Positions 36,788-46,109 of a stretch of 64,000 nucleotides of DNA are shown here, piece after piece. Where the stretch lies: NCBI RefSeq assembly GCF_002863225.1, contig NZ_PKEK01000009.1, positions 1-64,000 of the forward strand, in the 5' to 3' direction. The notes under the pieces were generated by a model. It worked only from the letters and a program-made list of their open reading frames with translations, ran no database searches and was not told where the DNA came from. The position numbers and the translations under genes were made by a program. How positions within the stretch are numbered: the stretch's first letter is position 1; each line of letters opens with the position of its first letter. The DNA is from Mycobacterium sp. Its GTDB lineage: Bacteria > Actinomycetota > Actinomycetes > Mycobacteriales > Mycobacteriaceae.

Positions 36788-38011
36788 TCAGGCGGCAGCG
36801 CCGTAGCGGGCAAGGGCCTTGGCGCGCAATCGCGGCTGCAGGTTGACCTTGGTGATGTCGCCGCCGTAGTGCTCCAGCACCCGATGGTCCATCAGCCGGC
36901 GCCACAGCGGCGGGAGGTAAGTCACCCCGATCAGCGCCCCGTAACCGCACGGCAGACTCGGCGACCCGTCCATACTGCGCAGCGACTGGTAACGCCGGGT
37001 GGGGTTGGCGTGGTGATCGCTGTGCCGCTGCAGGTGATACAGCAGCAGGTTGGTGACGATGTGATCGGAGTTCCAACTGTGCTCCGGGGTGCACCGCTCG
37101 TATCGCCCGTTGGCCCTTTTCTGCCGCAGCAGGCCGTAATGCTCGAGGTAGTTGACCGCCTCCAGCAGGCTGACGCCGAAGGCCGCCTGGATGAGTAGGA
37201 ACGGCAGCAGCGCCCAGCCGCACAGCGCGATCAGCACGGCCCACAACACGACGGTCATCAGCCACGCGTTGAGGGCGTCATTGGACAGGTAGGTTCTCGG
37301 ATTCCACGGGTTGCCGACCTTCTGGCGGATCCGTTTGGCTTCCAGCCGCAACGCCGAGCGCACACTTCCAAAAACGCTGCGTGGCAGGAACTCCCAGTAC
37401 GTCTCGCCGAAGCGGGCCGACGACGGGTCTTCCGGTGTGGCGACGCGGACGTGGTGGCCTCGGTTGTGCTCGATGTAGAAGTGGCCGTAGCCGGTCTGAG
37501 CCAGGGAGATCTTGGACATCCAGCGCTCCAGGGAAGCCTTCTTGTGCCCCATCTCGTGGGCGGTGTTGATGCCGACTCCGCCCAGCGCGCCGATCGACAG
37601 CGCCAGGCCGATCTTGGCCGGCCAGCCGAGCGGCCCCTCCTGACCCAACCAGCTCAAATTCGGCGCGGTGAACACTCCGGCCGCCATGAACAAGCTGAGG
37701 TACTGCAGTGGCACGAACGCGTACGTGCAGGCCCGGTAATACTTGTCCTCCTCGAGTCGCTGCGCGACTTCGTCGGGGGGGTTCTGCCCGTCCGCTCCGA
37801 AATGCACATCGAGCGCGGGCATCACGACGTACAGCAGGATCGGGCCGATCCAGAACAGCACCTGCGACGCGGGGTACCAGCCCAGCTGATTCATTACCCA
37901 GATGAACGGCGTAACGGTGATCGTCAGCGTCGGGAAGACCAGGCCCATCATCCAGAGCCGGCGCTTACGGTCCTGCCACTCCATCGTGTAGTCGGTAGAT
38001 CCTGCTGCCAT
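36788..38011 (-). CDS. Alkane 1-monooxygenase AlkB paralogue (upstream copy)
   Basis: A 407-residue AlkB with all histidine motifs (HEMGHKK, EHNRGHH, LQRHSDHH) and NYLEHYGL intact, so probably active. It is about as long as the downstream alkB and clearly paralogous along its whole length. Even the translation start context (GGAGG, then GCGAT directly before the ATG) is conserved, indicating tandem gene duplication. It has no rubredoxin gene of its own and would share those downstream. I recall only one alkB at this locus in M. tuberculosis. Substrate range may differ between the copies (inference). Confidence 0.93.
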   Translation of the reverse strand: MAAGSTDYTMEWQDRKRRLWMMGLVFPTLTITVTPFIWVMNQLGWYPASQVLFWIGPILLYVVMPALDVHFGADGQNPPDEVAQRLEEDKYYRACTYAFVPLQYLSLFMAAGVFTAPNLSWLGQEGPLGWPAKIGLALSIGALGGVGINTAHEMGHKKASLERWMSKISLAQTGYGHFYIEHNRGHHVRVATPEDPSSARFGETYWEFLPRSVFGSVRSALRLEAKRIRQKVGNPWNPRTYLSNDALNAWLMTVVLWAVLIALCGWALLPFLLIQAAFGVSLLEAVNYLEHYGLLRQKRANGRYERCTPEHSWNSDHIVTNLLLYHLQRHSDHHANPTRRYQSLRSMDGSPSLPCGYGALIGVTYLPPLWRRLMDHRVLEHYGGDITKVNLQPRLRAKALARYGAAA

Positions 38012-38114
38012 ATCGCTGACCTCCGGGCGACTCGTTCCCCCCGAGACGCAATGAGGCGCAAGGCACCCCGCGTTGATCTTGAATCAGCGATCGTAAAGGG
38101 AGGAGCCGCGCCTT

Positions 38115-39617
38115 TCAAACGGAGGGCGTACCCAGTTGCACACCGCCGTTGACCTCGGCATTCCGCCTGGCGAGCACCGAGTGTCGCCGACCGTACGCCA
38201 GGTAGATGACGATTCCGACAACCATCCAGATTCCGAACCGCACCCAGGTGATGACGGTGAGGTTGACCATCAGCCAGACACACGCGCCGACCGAGGCGAT
38301 CGGCAGCATCGGCACCAGCGGCGCGCGGAACCCGCGGGGCAGGTCGGGTCGGGAACGGCGCAGCACAATCACCCCGGCCGACACCAGGAGGAACGCGAAC
38401 AGCGTTCCCACATTGACCATCTCCTCCAGCTTGTCGGTCGGAAACGCCGATGCCGTGACCGCCACCATGACGGCGACCAGCACGGTGATGCGGACCGGGG
38501 TGCCGCGCGGGCCGGTCTTGGCCAGCCGGCGCGGCAACAGGCCGTCGCGCGCCATCGCGAACAACACCCGGCAACCCCCGAGCAGCAGCACCATCACCAC
38601 GGTGGTCAGGCCGGCGAGCGCGCCGACGGAGATGATTCCCGACGCCCAGTGCACGCCGTTGGCCGCGAATGCGGTGGCCAGGTTGGCGTGGTGACCGTCG
38701 GGGGTGGTCTTGAGCTGGGTGTAGGACACCATTCCGGACAGCACCACCGACACCGCCACGTAGAGCACGGTCACGATGCCGAGCGTGGCCAGAATGCCGC
38801 GCGGGACGTCGCGCTGCGGGTTCTTGGTCTCCTCGGCCATCGTCGCGACGATGTCGAATCCGATGAACGCGAAGAACACGATCGAGGCCCCGGCCAGCAC
38901 CCCGTACCAGCCGTAGTGGCTGCTGTGTGCGCCGGTGAGCAACGACAGCAGCGACTGGTCGACACCGGTGCCGGATCGTCCGGCCTCGGGCGGCGGGATG
39001 AACGGCGAATAGTTCGCGGTCTTGATGTAGAAGGCGCCGACGACGATCACCAGCAGCACCACCGCGACTTTGACCGCCGTCACCACGGTGGAGAAGTGCG
39101 ACGACAACTTGGTCCCCAGCGCCAGCAGCGTGGCCACCAGCGCGACGATCAGCAGCGCCCCCCAGTCGACCTTGACCGGACCCAGAGCGACTGTCTGACT
39201 GGCGAACCCGAACACCGTCTGCAGATAGCTGGACCACCCTTTGGCGACAACGGCGCCGCCGATCGCCAGTTCCAGCACCAGGTTCCAGCCGATGATCCAG
39301 GCGACGAATTCACCGAACGTCGCGTAGGAGAAGGTGTACGCGCTACCGGCCACCGGCAGCATCGACGCGAATTCCGCGTAGCACAGCGCGGCCAGCCCGC
39401 AGGTGGTGGCGGCGATCAAGAAGGAGATCCAGATCGCCGGCCCGGTGATGTCGCCCGCGGTGGACGCGGTGACGGTGAAGATGCCCGCGCCGATCACCAC
39501 CGACACCCCGAAGACGCAGAGGTGCCACCAGCTCAGGTCCTTGCGGAGCTGGGTGTCGGGATCGTCGGTGTCGGCGATCGACTGCTCGATCGACTTGGTG
39601 CGCCAACGATCCGCCAT
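38115..39617 (-). CDS. APC-superfamily amino acid permease (CAT-type)
   Basis: A 500-residue permease with 12 or more hydrophobic segments and the APC start region FGVSVVIGAGIFTVTAS, followed by GPAIWISFLIAATTCGLAALCYAEF. It resembles cationic amino-acid transporters (Rv3253c). The substrate cannot be read from sequence. It lies upstream of the alkB copies on the same strand with a 103-base gap and is divergent from the FAD monooxygenase gene. Confidence 0.9.
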   Translation of the reverse strand: MADRWRTKSIEQSIADTDDPDTQLRKDLSWWHLCVFGVSVVIGAGIFTVTASTAGDITGPAIWISFLIAATTCGLAALCYAEFASMLPVAGSAYTFSYATFGEFVAWIIGWNLVLELAIGGAVVAKGWSSYLQTVFGFASQTVALGPVKVDWGALLIVALVATLLALGTKLSSHFSTVVTAVKVAVVLLVIVVGAFYIKTANYSPFIPPPEAGRSGTGVDQSLLSLLTGAHSSHYGWYGVLAGASIVFFAFIGFDIVATMAEETKNPQRDVPRGILATLGIVTVLYVAVSVVLSGMVSYTQLKTTPDGHHANLATAFAANGVHWASGIISVGALAGLTTVVMVLLLGGCRVLFAMARDGLLPRRLAKTGPRGTPVRITVLVAVMVAVTASAFPTDKLEEMVNVGTLFAFLLVSAGVIVLRRSRPDLPRGFRAPLVPMLPIASVGACVWLMVNLTVITWVRFGIWMVVGIVIYLAYGRRHSVLARRNAEVNGGVQLGTPSV

Positions 39618-39648
39618 GGACCCGGACAGTACCTAGTACGGTGGCGGA

Positions 39649-41052
39649 ATGAGTGGGGGAAGCGCTCGGGGTCACGCGATTGTCATCGGCGCCAGCATCG
39701 GCGGGCTGTGTGCGGCGAAAGTGCTGTCGGAGTTCTACGACCGGGTCACGGTGTTCGAACGCGACGAACTGCCGAGCGGGCCGGGCAACCGCACCGCCGT
39801 TCCGCAGGGCCGTCACGTCCATCTGCTGATGGCCCGGGGTGCGATGGAGTTCGACGGGCTGTTCCCGGGGCTGCTCGACGACATGGTGGCCTCCGGTGTG
39901 CCGATCCTGGAGAACCGACCGGACTGCATCTACTTCGGCGCGGCCGGTCACGTTCTCGGCACCGCGCATACGCTGCAGGACGAATTCACCGCCTACGTGC
40001 CCAGCCGCCCGCAACTGGAATGGCAGATCCGGCGCCGGGTGCTCCAGATTCCCAACGTCGAGATCCAGCGGCGCTCGGTGGCCCAACCGAGCTTCGACGT
40101 CGACGCCCAGCGGGTGACCGGGGTGCTGCTGGACAGTGACACCGACGAGCCCGACTTCGTGGCCGCCGACCTGGTCGTCGACGCCGCCGGCCGCGGCACC
40201 CGGCTGCCGGTCTGGCTGGAGCAGTGGGGCTATCAGCGTCCGCCGGAGAAGACGGTCGACGTAGGCATCGGCTATGCGTCGCAACAGTTTCGGCTGCCGG
40301 ACGGGGCGATCCGTGAGCGGGTGGTCGTCGCCGGCGCGTCGCGCGAACAGCCGGTCGGGCTGGGCCTGCTGGGCTACGAGGACGGCACCTGGACGCTGAC
40401 CACCTTCGGTGTCGGCAAAGTCGAACCGCCGCATACGTTTTCGGAGATGATGCTGCTGGCCGACAAGATGCTGCCCGAGCGGATTGCCGGTGCGCTGCGA
40501 CAGGCCGAGCCGGTTGGCGACGTTGCGTTTCACAAGTACCCCGCCAGCCGGTGGCGGCGCTATCACGAACTCGACCGTTTTCCGGCCGGGATCCTGCCGC
40601 TCGGCGACGCGGTGGTCAGCTTCGACCCCACCTACGGGCAGGGCATGACGATGACGTCGATTCAGGCCGGCCACCTGCGCCGTGCGCTGGCCGACGGCTC
40701 GCCGGACCTGGCGCGGTCGGTGAACCGGGCCACCGCCAAAAGCACCTTCCCGGTGTGGATGATGACGGCGATCGGCGATCACACCTTCCACCACGCCACC
40801 GGCGAGAAGCCGTGGTGGTTCGGGCCGGTGGGCAGCTTGTTCGATCAGTTCCTCGGCGCGGCCGAGACGGATCCCGTTCTGGCCGAATGGTTCTTACGGC
40901 GCTTCTCGCTGCTGGACAGCCTCTACATGGTTCCGTCGGCCAAGCTGGTCGGGCGGACCATCCGGCACAACATGCGGCTGTGGCTGGGCGAGCGCCGCGC
41001 GGGGAAACAGGACCGCAACGGCGCGCTGGTCGGCAGCACCGCCAAGCGCTGA
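39649..41052 (+). CDS. FAD-dependent oxidoreductase/monooxygenase (Rv3254-like)
   Basis: A 467-residue flavoprotein with FAD motif VIGASIGGLCAAKVL, DG-like segment DLVVDAAGRGTRLP and the third motif ILPLGDAVVSFDPTYGQGMT. This is the group A flavin monooxygenase/geranylgeranyl reductase-like layout, with a QGRHVHLLMARG segment typical of the Rv3254 family. The substrate is unknown. Its start is 31 bases from the divergent permease start; it converges with manA (12-base gap). Confidence 0.86.
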   Translation: MSGGSARGHAIVIGASIGGLCAAKVLSEFYDRVTVFERDELPSGPGNRTAVPQGRHVHLLMARGAMEFDGLFPGLLDDMVASGVPILENRPDCIYFGAAGHVLGTAHTLQDEFTAYVPSRPQLEWQIRRRVLQIPNVEIQRRSVAQPSFDVDAQRVTGVLLDSDTDEPDFVAADLVVDAAGRGTRLPVWLEQWGYQRPPEKTVDVGIGYASQQFRLPDGAIRERVVVAGASREQPVGLGLLGYEDGTWTLTTFGVGKVEPPHTFSEMMLLADKMLPERIAGALRQAEPVGDVAFHKYPASRWRRYHELDRFPAGILPLGDAVVSFDPTYGQGMTMTSIQAGHLRRALADGSPDLARSVNRATAKSTFPVWMMTAIGDHTFHHATGEKPWWFGPVGSLFDQFLGAAETDPVLAEWFLRRFSLLDSLYMVPSAKLVGRTIRHNMRLWLGERRAGKQDRNGALVGSTAKR

Positions 41053-41064
41053 GCCCAGGGCTCG

Positions 41065-42291
41065 CTACAAGCCGACGGTAGCCCGGAAGATCTTCGTCGG
41101 CTCCTGCGCGACCAGTCGGATCGGGCCGTCGTCGGCGGCCACCCACGCGGCCGCACCGCGGGTCAGCGTCAGCTTCTCGGCTTTGCCGTGCACTGCCGTC
41201 TCCCCCTCGACGCAGAGCAGGATCTGCGGACCGTCATGGCGTGACGGCGCATCCACCTCGTGACCGATCTGGTCGTCGCCGAGCGTGAGCATCGACGCCG
41301 CGAACTCGGTGGTGGGGGTGTCGTAGAACGAGGCCAACCCGTCGGAATGGGTGTGCGCGCGCAACCGCTGCTCGGTGGTCGGGGTGAAGTCCAGGACCCG
41401 CAGCAGCTCGGGGACATCGACGTGCTTGGGGGTCAGCCCGCCTCGTAAGACGTTGTCGGAGTTGGCCATCACTTCCAGGCCCACGCCGCGCAGATAGGCG
41501 TGCAGGTTTCCCGCCGACAGGTAGATGCCCTCCCCCGGGCCGAGCGTGATCCGGTTGAGCAGCAACGCGGCCAGCACCCCCGCATCGCCGGGATAGCGTT
41601 CGCCCAGCTCCAACACTGTCTTGGCCTCGGCGGCGAATTGCGTTGCGCCAGAGCTCAGGTAGATGATGGCGCCGTCCAGGATAGCCGTCACCAGCGTGTC
41701 GACATGGGGCTGCGGCGCGGTGATCCAGGTGGTGAACAATGCCCGCAGCCCGTCGGCGTCGGACTGGTCGTTCAACAGGTCGATGTAGGGGTCCAGATCG
41801 GAAACCGCCAGAGCCCGCAACAGTTCGATGGTCTGGGCGACGGGACGGAATCCGGCCAGCGCCTCGAATTGCTCCAGCGCTACCAGCAGCTCGGGCTTGT
41901 GGCTGGCGTCACGGTAGTTGCGCACCGGCGAGTTCGCCGGGATGCCCAGCCGCTCCTCGCGCTGGTAACCCTCGGCAGCCTGGTCTGCGCTGGGATGCGC
42001 CTGCAGTGATAGTGGTTCGTCGGCGGCGAGCACTTTGACCAGAAACGGCAGCGTATCGCCGAACTCGGCGCGGGCCGCGGCGCCGAGTTGGCCGTCGGGA
42101 TCGGCGGCCACTGCCTGCAGCAGCGAGACTTCGCCGTCGGGTTCTTTCAACCAGGACGGATCGCCCGGGTTGGCGCCCAGCCACAGCTCAGCTTCGGGGT
42201 GCGCGGCCGGTACCGGGCGACCAGTGAATTCCGCGATGGCGGTCCGTGACCCCCACGCGTATGTCCGTATCGCGCCGCGTAGCAACTGCAC
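41065..42291 (-). CDS. manA: Mannose-6-phosphate isomerase, class I
   Basis: A 408-residue type I PMI. Zinc ligands are visible in PEAELWLGANP, LSLQAHPS (Q-x-H) and GEGIYLSAGNLHAYLRG. It interconverts fructose-6-P and mannose-6-P, feeding GDP-mannose and polyprenyl-P-mannose for PIM, LM and LAM glycolipids. The GTG at 42291 fits the family start (VQLLRGAIRTYAWGS). It lies 21 bases after the SIS-domain gene in the manB-SIS-manA cluster. Confidence 0.94.
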   Translation of the reverse strand: MQLLRGAIRTYAWGSRTAIAEFTGRPVPAAHPEAELWLGANPGDPSWLKEPDGEVSLLQAVAADPDGQLGAAARAEFGDTLPFLVKVLAADEPLSLQAHPSADQAAEGYQREERLGIPANSPVRNYRDASHKPELLVALEQFEALAGFRPVAQTIELLRALAVSDLDPYIDLLNDQSDADGLRALFTTWITAPQPHVDTLVTAILDGAIIYLSSGATQFAAEAKTVLELGERYPGDAGVLAALLLNRITLGPGEGIYLSAGNLHAYLRGVGLEVMANSDNVLRGGLTPKHVDVPELLRVLDFTPTTEQRLRAHTHSDGLASFYDTPTTEFAASMLTLGDDQIGHEVDAPSRHDGPQILLCVEGETAVHGKAEKLTLTRGAAAWVAADDGPIRLVAQEPTKIFRATVGL

Positions 42292-42312
42292 TTGCCATTA
42301 CCTCAGAACCAG

Positions 42313-43401
42313 TTATCCCCGCACCAGCCGCAAATAAACCGCCGCCATCTCCAGCCGGACAGACAATATCGCCAGCTGCTGCTCGGCCCGCTGGGCACCG
42401 GGCCGCGGCGCGAGGCTGTCGAGCGGGTCCGGGACATCCTCGGCACCGACCAGGTCGACGTCGAGCATGTCGGCCACCCGAGCGGCCAGCACCGGCCGCT
42501 CGGCGTCCAGCGTCAACACCAGCACCCGCAGCCGGTCGGCGATCGGCCCGTCGATCTCTTCGTCGTGGAACAGCGATTCCGCCGGGTCGACGAACGCCGG
42601 TCCCAGCCCGGCTCGCAGCGCGGTCAACGCGTCCGCCATCCCGCTGGCCGCGGTCACCTCCTGCGCGACCCGCAGCAGCACAGCCGACCCGTGGCGGGCC
42701 AGCGCCAGCGTCGCCGCCCCGTCGCCGGCCAGCACCAAACGCCGCCGTGTCGTGCGCTCGGCCAGCGCCTTGGCCGGATTGGTGAAGAGTTCGCGACTGG
42801 CGCTGTTACGCAACGCTTCCGCGTCCAGCTCGTCGGCCAGCGCGGCCAGGTCCACCCGCAACCGGGGATCGACGCTTTCCAGCACGGCCAGGCCCACGGC
42901 CAGATAGCGGCAGAGCGCGAACTCGGGCACGACCGGCAACCGGGGCTCGAGCACCGCGACGCGGCCCGCGCTGATGTCGCGCAGCGGGCCCTCGTACGGC
43001 ACGGCGACCACGACGCGCGCACCGCGGCGCACTCCGCTGGCGACGGCTCCCACCAGAGCTGGATCTGCGGGGTCATCGCCCGCGACGATCAACACGTCGA
43101 GCGGTCCGATCCATGGCGGGGCCTCGGCGGCGACCACGATCGGCGCGGGCGCCGAACCCCCGACCGTCGCGGCGAGCATGGTGCCTGCCATCTCGGCGGC
43201 GCCACGCCCGGCCACCCAGATCAGCGTGCGCGGACGGTCCTGGGCGTCGCGCACGGAATCGAGAGCACCTTCGTCGACCGCCGCCGCGACCGCGCGCACG
43301 TGCGCACCCGACGACGATGCCGCCCGCAGCAGTCCGTCACGGTCGGCCTCGAGCAGGCCGTCGATGTCGTCGAGGTCGATCGCGGCCTGGGCCGCGTTCA
43401 C
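42313..43401 (-). CDS. SIS-domain sugar isomerase-like protein (Rv3256c/TobH-like)
   Basis: A 362-residue protein. The SIS-type domain starts around LIWVAGRGAAEMAGTMLAA, and the C-terminal half resembles the bacterial PGI/PMI fold of TobH-like proteins. The catalytic residues of true PGI/PMI enzymes are not obvious, so isomerase activity is uncertain. The GTG at 43401 overlaps the manB stop (GTGA). Its location between manB and manA suggests a role in mannose-phosphate metabolism. Confidence 0.8.
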   Translation of the reverse strand: MNAAQAAIDLDDIDGLLEADRDGLLRAASSSGAHVRAVAAAVDEGALDSVRDAQDRPRTLIWVAGRGAAEMAGTMLAATVGGSAPAPIVVAAEAPPWIGPLDVLIVAGDDPADPALVGAVASGVRRGARVVVAVPYEGPLRDISAGRVAVLEPRLPVVPEFALCRYLAVGLAVLESVDPRLRVDLAALADELDAEALRNSASRELFTNPAKALAERTTRRRLVLAGDGAATLALARHGSAVLLRVAQEVTAASGMADALTALRAGLGPAFVDPAESLFHDEEIDGPIADRLRVLVLTLDAERPVLAARVADMLDVDLVGAEDVPDPLDSLAPRPGAQRAEQQLAILSVRLEMAAVYLRLVRG

Positions 43402-44795
43402 GTCACGGCCTCCGGCTGGCCGACCTGCGCACGGATTTCCGCGGCCACCTGCTCGACGACCGCGTCCACGTCCTCGGCGCTCCGGCCTTCGACGTTCAGG
43501 CGCAGCAGCGGCTCGGTGTTGGAGGTGCGCAGGTTGAACCAGCTGCCTTCGCCGAGGTCGACGGTGACCCCGTCGAGGTGGTCGAGCGAATGAATCCGGT
43601 TGCCGAACGCCTTGAGCACCGCTTCCACGCATGAGGCGGAATCTTCGACGGTGAAGTTGATTTCGCCGGACGACTCGTAGCGCTGGTAGTCGGCGGTCAG
43701 CTCGGACAGTGGCCGGTCCTGGTTGCCGAGCGCGGCCAGCACATACAGCGCGGCCAGCATGCCCGAGTCGGCACCCCAGAAGTCGCGAAAGTAGTAGTGC
43801 GCCGAGTGCTCGCCGCCGAAGATCGCGCCGGTCTCAGCCATCAGCGCCTTGATGTAGGAATGCCCGACCCGCGAGCGCACCGGCGTGCCGCCGCGCTCGA
43901 TGACCAACTCCGGCACGGCCTTCGACGTGATGAGGTTGTGGATCACGGTCGCACCGATCTCGCGGCCCAGTTCGCGGGAGGCGACCAGCGCCGTCACCGT
44001 CGACGGGGAAACCGCCAGGCCGCGCTCGTCGATGACGAAGCACCGGTCGGCGTCGCCGTCGAAGGCCAGCCCGATGTCGGCGCCGTTCTCGACGACAAAC
44101 TTCTGCAGGTCGACGAGGTTGGCCGGGTCCAGCGGGTTGGCCTCGTGATTGGGGAAGGAACCGTCGAGGTCGAAGTACAGCGGCAGCAGGGTGAGCGAGT
44201 CGATCGCGCCCAGCACCGCGGGAGCGGTGTGGCCCGCCATACCGTTGCCCGCGTCGACGGCCACCCGCAGCGGGCGCAGCCCGCCGGTGTCGACCAGCGA
44301 GCGCAGGAATTCGCCGTATTCGGCCAGCAGGTCCTGGTCGGTGACGGTGCCCGCGGAGCCGGTGTGCGTGGCGACCCCGGCGATCAGGTCGTCGCTGATG
44401 GTGGCCAGTCCGGTGTCGGCGCCGACGGGCTTGGCGCCGGCCCGGCAGAGCTTGATTCCGTTGTAGGCGGCCGGGTTGTGGCTCGCGGTGAACATCGCGC
44501 CGGGGCAGTCGAGCCGGCCGGAGGCGAAGTAGAGCTGGTCGGTCGACGCCAGCCCGATCCGGACCACGTCCAGACCCTGACCGGTGATACCGTCGCCGAA
44601 GGCGGCGGCCAACGACGGCGAGCTGTCGCGCATGTCGTAGCCGATGACGACTCGGCGGGCGCCTTCGCTGCGCATCAGCCGGGCGAACGCGGCGCCGACG
44701 TCGTGAACGAACGCCTCGTCGATCTCGCTGCCGACCAGACCTCGCACGTCATACGCCTTGATCACACGGTGAACAGCCGCGGCGGGCCGAGACAT
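43398..44795 (-). CDS. manB: Phosphomannomutase/phosphoglucomutase
   Basis: A 465-residue alpha-D-phosphohexomutase. The phosphoserine loop is TASHNPAAYNGIK, the metal-binding loop DGDADRC, the sugar-binding loop GGEHSAHYYF, and the C-terminal phosphate-binding motif RTSNTEPLLRL. All four domains are complete. It interconverts mannose-6-P and mannose-1-P. The ATG at 44795 has AGGAG upstream; the frame continues through the tandem repeats to 45065, which is not coding. It is the first gene of manB-SIS-manA. Confidence 0.95.
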   Translation of the reverse strand: MSRPAAAVHRVIKAYDVRGLVGSEIDEAFVHDVGAAFARLMRSEGARRVVIGYDMRDSSPSLAAAFGDGITGQGLDVVRIGLASTDQLYFASGRLDCPGAMFTASHNPAAYNGIKLCRAGAKPVGADTGLATISDDLIAGVATHTGSAGTVTDQDLLAEYGEFLRSLVDTGGLRPLRVAVDAGNGMAGHTAPAVLGAIDSLTLLPLYFDLDGSFPNHEANPLDPANLVDLQKFVVENGADIGLAFDGDADRCFVIDERGLAVSPSTVTALVASRELGREIGATVIHNLITSKAVPELVIERGGTPVRSRVGHSYIKALMAETGAIFGGEHSAHYYFRDFWGADSGMLAALYVLAALGNQDRPLSELTADYQRYESSGEINFTVEDSASCVEAVLKAFGNRIHSLDHLDGVTVDLGEGSWFNLRTSNTEPLLRLNVEGRSAEDVDAVVEQVAAEIRAQVGQPEAVT

Positions 44796-44840
44796 CGAGA
44801 GGGCTCCTGACGACGGGGACACGTAGCAGGTCAAGCCTAG

Positions 44841-45058
44841 CCGGGCGACGAGGCGGACTGGCACGGTCCGTTGAGGAGCTCGGCAAATCTGCGCCCTCCG
44901 GGCGACGAGGCGGACCGGCACGGTCCGCTGAGGAGCTCGGCAAATCTGCGCCCGCCGGGCGACGAGGCGGACCGGCACGGTCCGTTGAGGAGCTCGGCAA
45001 ATCTGCGCCCGCCGGGCGACGAGGCGGACCGGCACGGTCCGCTGAGGAGCTCGGCAAC
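44841..45058. repeat. Tandem array of 57-bp hairpin repeats (about 3.8 units) upstream of manB
   Basis: Units start at 44841, 44898, 44955 and 45012 (57-bp period, nearly identical). Each reads CCGGGCGACGAGGC, then the dyad GCGGACCG-gca-CGGTCCGC, then TGAGGAGCTCGGCAAATCTG. Differences between units are mostly C/T changes in the stem that keep G-U wobble pairs. Because 57 is divisible by three, the array stays open as a false N-terminal extension of manB. It fills the gap between manB and the DUF3499 gene. Confidence 0.9.
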
Positions 45059-45087
45059 CGCGCACGCTCGTCGCGCAACGCCGATAG

Positions 45088-45525
45088 CTACTCCGACGGG
45101 TCGGGCAGCACCCGAAGGTGCCCTCGTCGGCGGCCGTTGGTGGCCGGGCGGGGTGCGGCGGACGTCATCACTCCGGCGGCCGGCGCCTCGGCCGGTGCGC
45201 CGGTCAACTGACCCGCGGCCTCGTGGAACCCGTTGACTGTGCCGCCAACTGCGGCGACGTCGCGTCCCTCGCGCACGGCTTCGGCCAGCGCGATCAAGTC
45301 GTCTTCGTCGGGGTTGGTGGCCAACGGGCCGGCGTGCCGGACCAGCTCCCACCCGCGCGGGGCGGTGATGCGTCCGGCGTGGCTGACGCACAGGTCCCAG
45401 GAGTGGGGTTCGCTGGCGATGGCCAGCGGGCCCACGACCGCGGTGGAGTCCGAGTACACGAAGGTCAACGTCGCGACGGCATAATGCGGACACCCTGGCC
45501 GGCAGCAGCGACGAGGAACGTTCAC
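45088..45525 (-). CDS. DUF3499 family protein (Rv3258c-like)
   Basis: A 145-residue actinobacterial protein. The N-terminus has a conserved Cys/His pattern (CCRPGCPHYAVATLTFVY, then WDLCVSHAGRITAPRGWELVR), which looks like a small zinc-binding domain. The C-terminal half is Ala/Pro/Gly-rich and poorly conserved. The function is unknown. It is usually adjacent to the metallopeptidase-like gene and whiB2, as here, divergent from the former. Confidence 0.88.
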   Translation of the reverse strand: MNVPRRCCRPGCPHYAVATLTFVYSDSTAVVGPLAIASEPHSWDLCVSHAGRITAPRGWELVRHAGPLATNPDEDDLIALAEAVREGRDVAAVGGTVNGFHEAAGQLTGAPAEAPAAGVMTSAAPRPATNGRRRGHLRVLPDPSE

Positions 45526-45614
45526 GATCGAGAGGTTATCGTGCGAAAACGGTCACGCGGCGGCGGACACGCGCATTCCATGGGGGCAGGATGCCCAACC
45601 GTTACCATCGCCGA

Positions 45615-46109
45615 GTGAGCGATTCGCGCAGCTCCCCGCGCGGCCGCCGCCCGGCGGGCAAAAGGGTCTCGCGCCGCGGCCGCGACATGCGCGGACCCCT
45701 GCTGCCGCCGACGGTGCCGGGCTGGCGCAGCCGCGCCGAGCGTTTCGACATGGCCGTCCTGGAGGCCTATGAGCCGATCGAGCGGCGCTGGCAGGAGCGG
45801 CTGTCCGGACTCGACGTCGCCGTAGACGAGATCCCCCGCATCTCGGCCAAGGATCCGGGCAACGTGCAGTGGCCGCCGGAGGTGGTCGCCGACGGGCCGA
45901 TCGCGCTGGCCCGTTTGATCGCCGCGGGCGTCGACGTGCGCGGCAGCGCCACCCGTGCGCGAGTTGTGTTGTTTCGCAAGCCGATCGAGCGACGAGCCAA
46001 AGACACCGTCGAACTGGCTGAATTGCTGCATGAAATCCTGGTGGCCCAAGTGGCCACTTACCTGGACGTCGAACCGTCGGTGATCGATCCGACGATAGAA
46101 GACGAATAG
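45615..46109 (+). CDS. Zincin-like metallopeptidase-family protein lacking HExxH (Rv3259-like)
   Basis: A 164-residue protein. An Arg-rich N-terminus is followed by a conserved core (RSRAERFDMAVLEAYEPIERRW, DEIPRI, PIALARL, RVVLFRKPIERRA). This is the PF06262 architecture, but the expected HExxH reads HEILVAQ, so the second zinc ligand is missing. The GTG at 45615 is chosen because TACCAT (45603-45608) is spaced for a leaderless start and SDSR fits the family start; an ATG at 45591 with a G-rich upstream is the alternative. It converges with whiB2. Confidence 0.78.
   Translation: MSDSRSSPRGRRPAGKRVSRRGRDMRGPLLPPTVPGWRSRAERFDMAVLEAYEPIERRWQERLSGLDVAVDEIPRISAKDPGNVQWPPEVVADGPIALARLIAAGVDVRGSATRARVVLFRKPIERRAKDTVELAELLHEILVAQVATYLDVEPSVIDPTIEDE

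Noticed and set aside
44841..45058. CRISPR array
   Set aside because: Units are contiguous and nearly identical over the full 57 bp with no unique spacers, and no cas genes are present.
44796..45065. N-terminal extension of manB through the tandem array
   Set aside because: The extension is the translated 57-bp repeat (a 19-residue motif repeated), without a ribosome-binding site; the ATG at 44795 with AGGAG matches the known protein length of 465.
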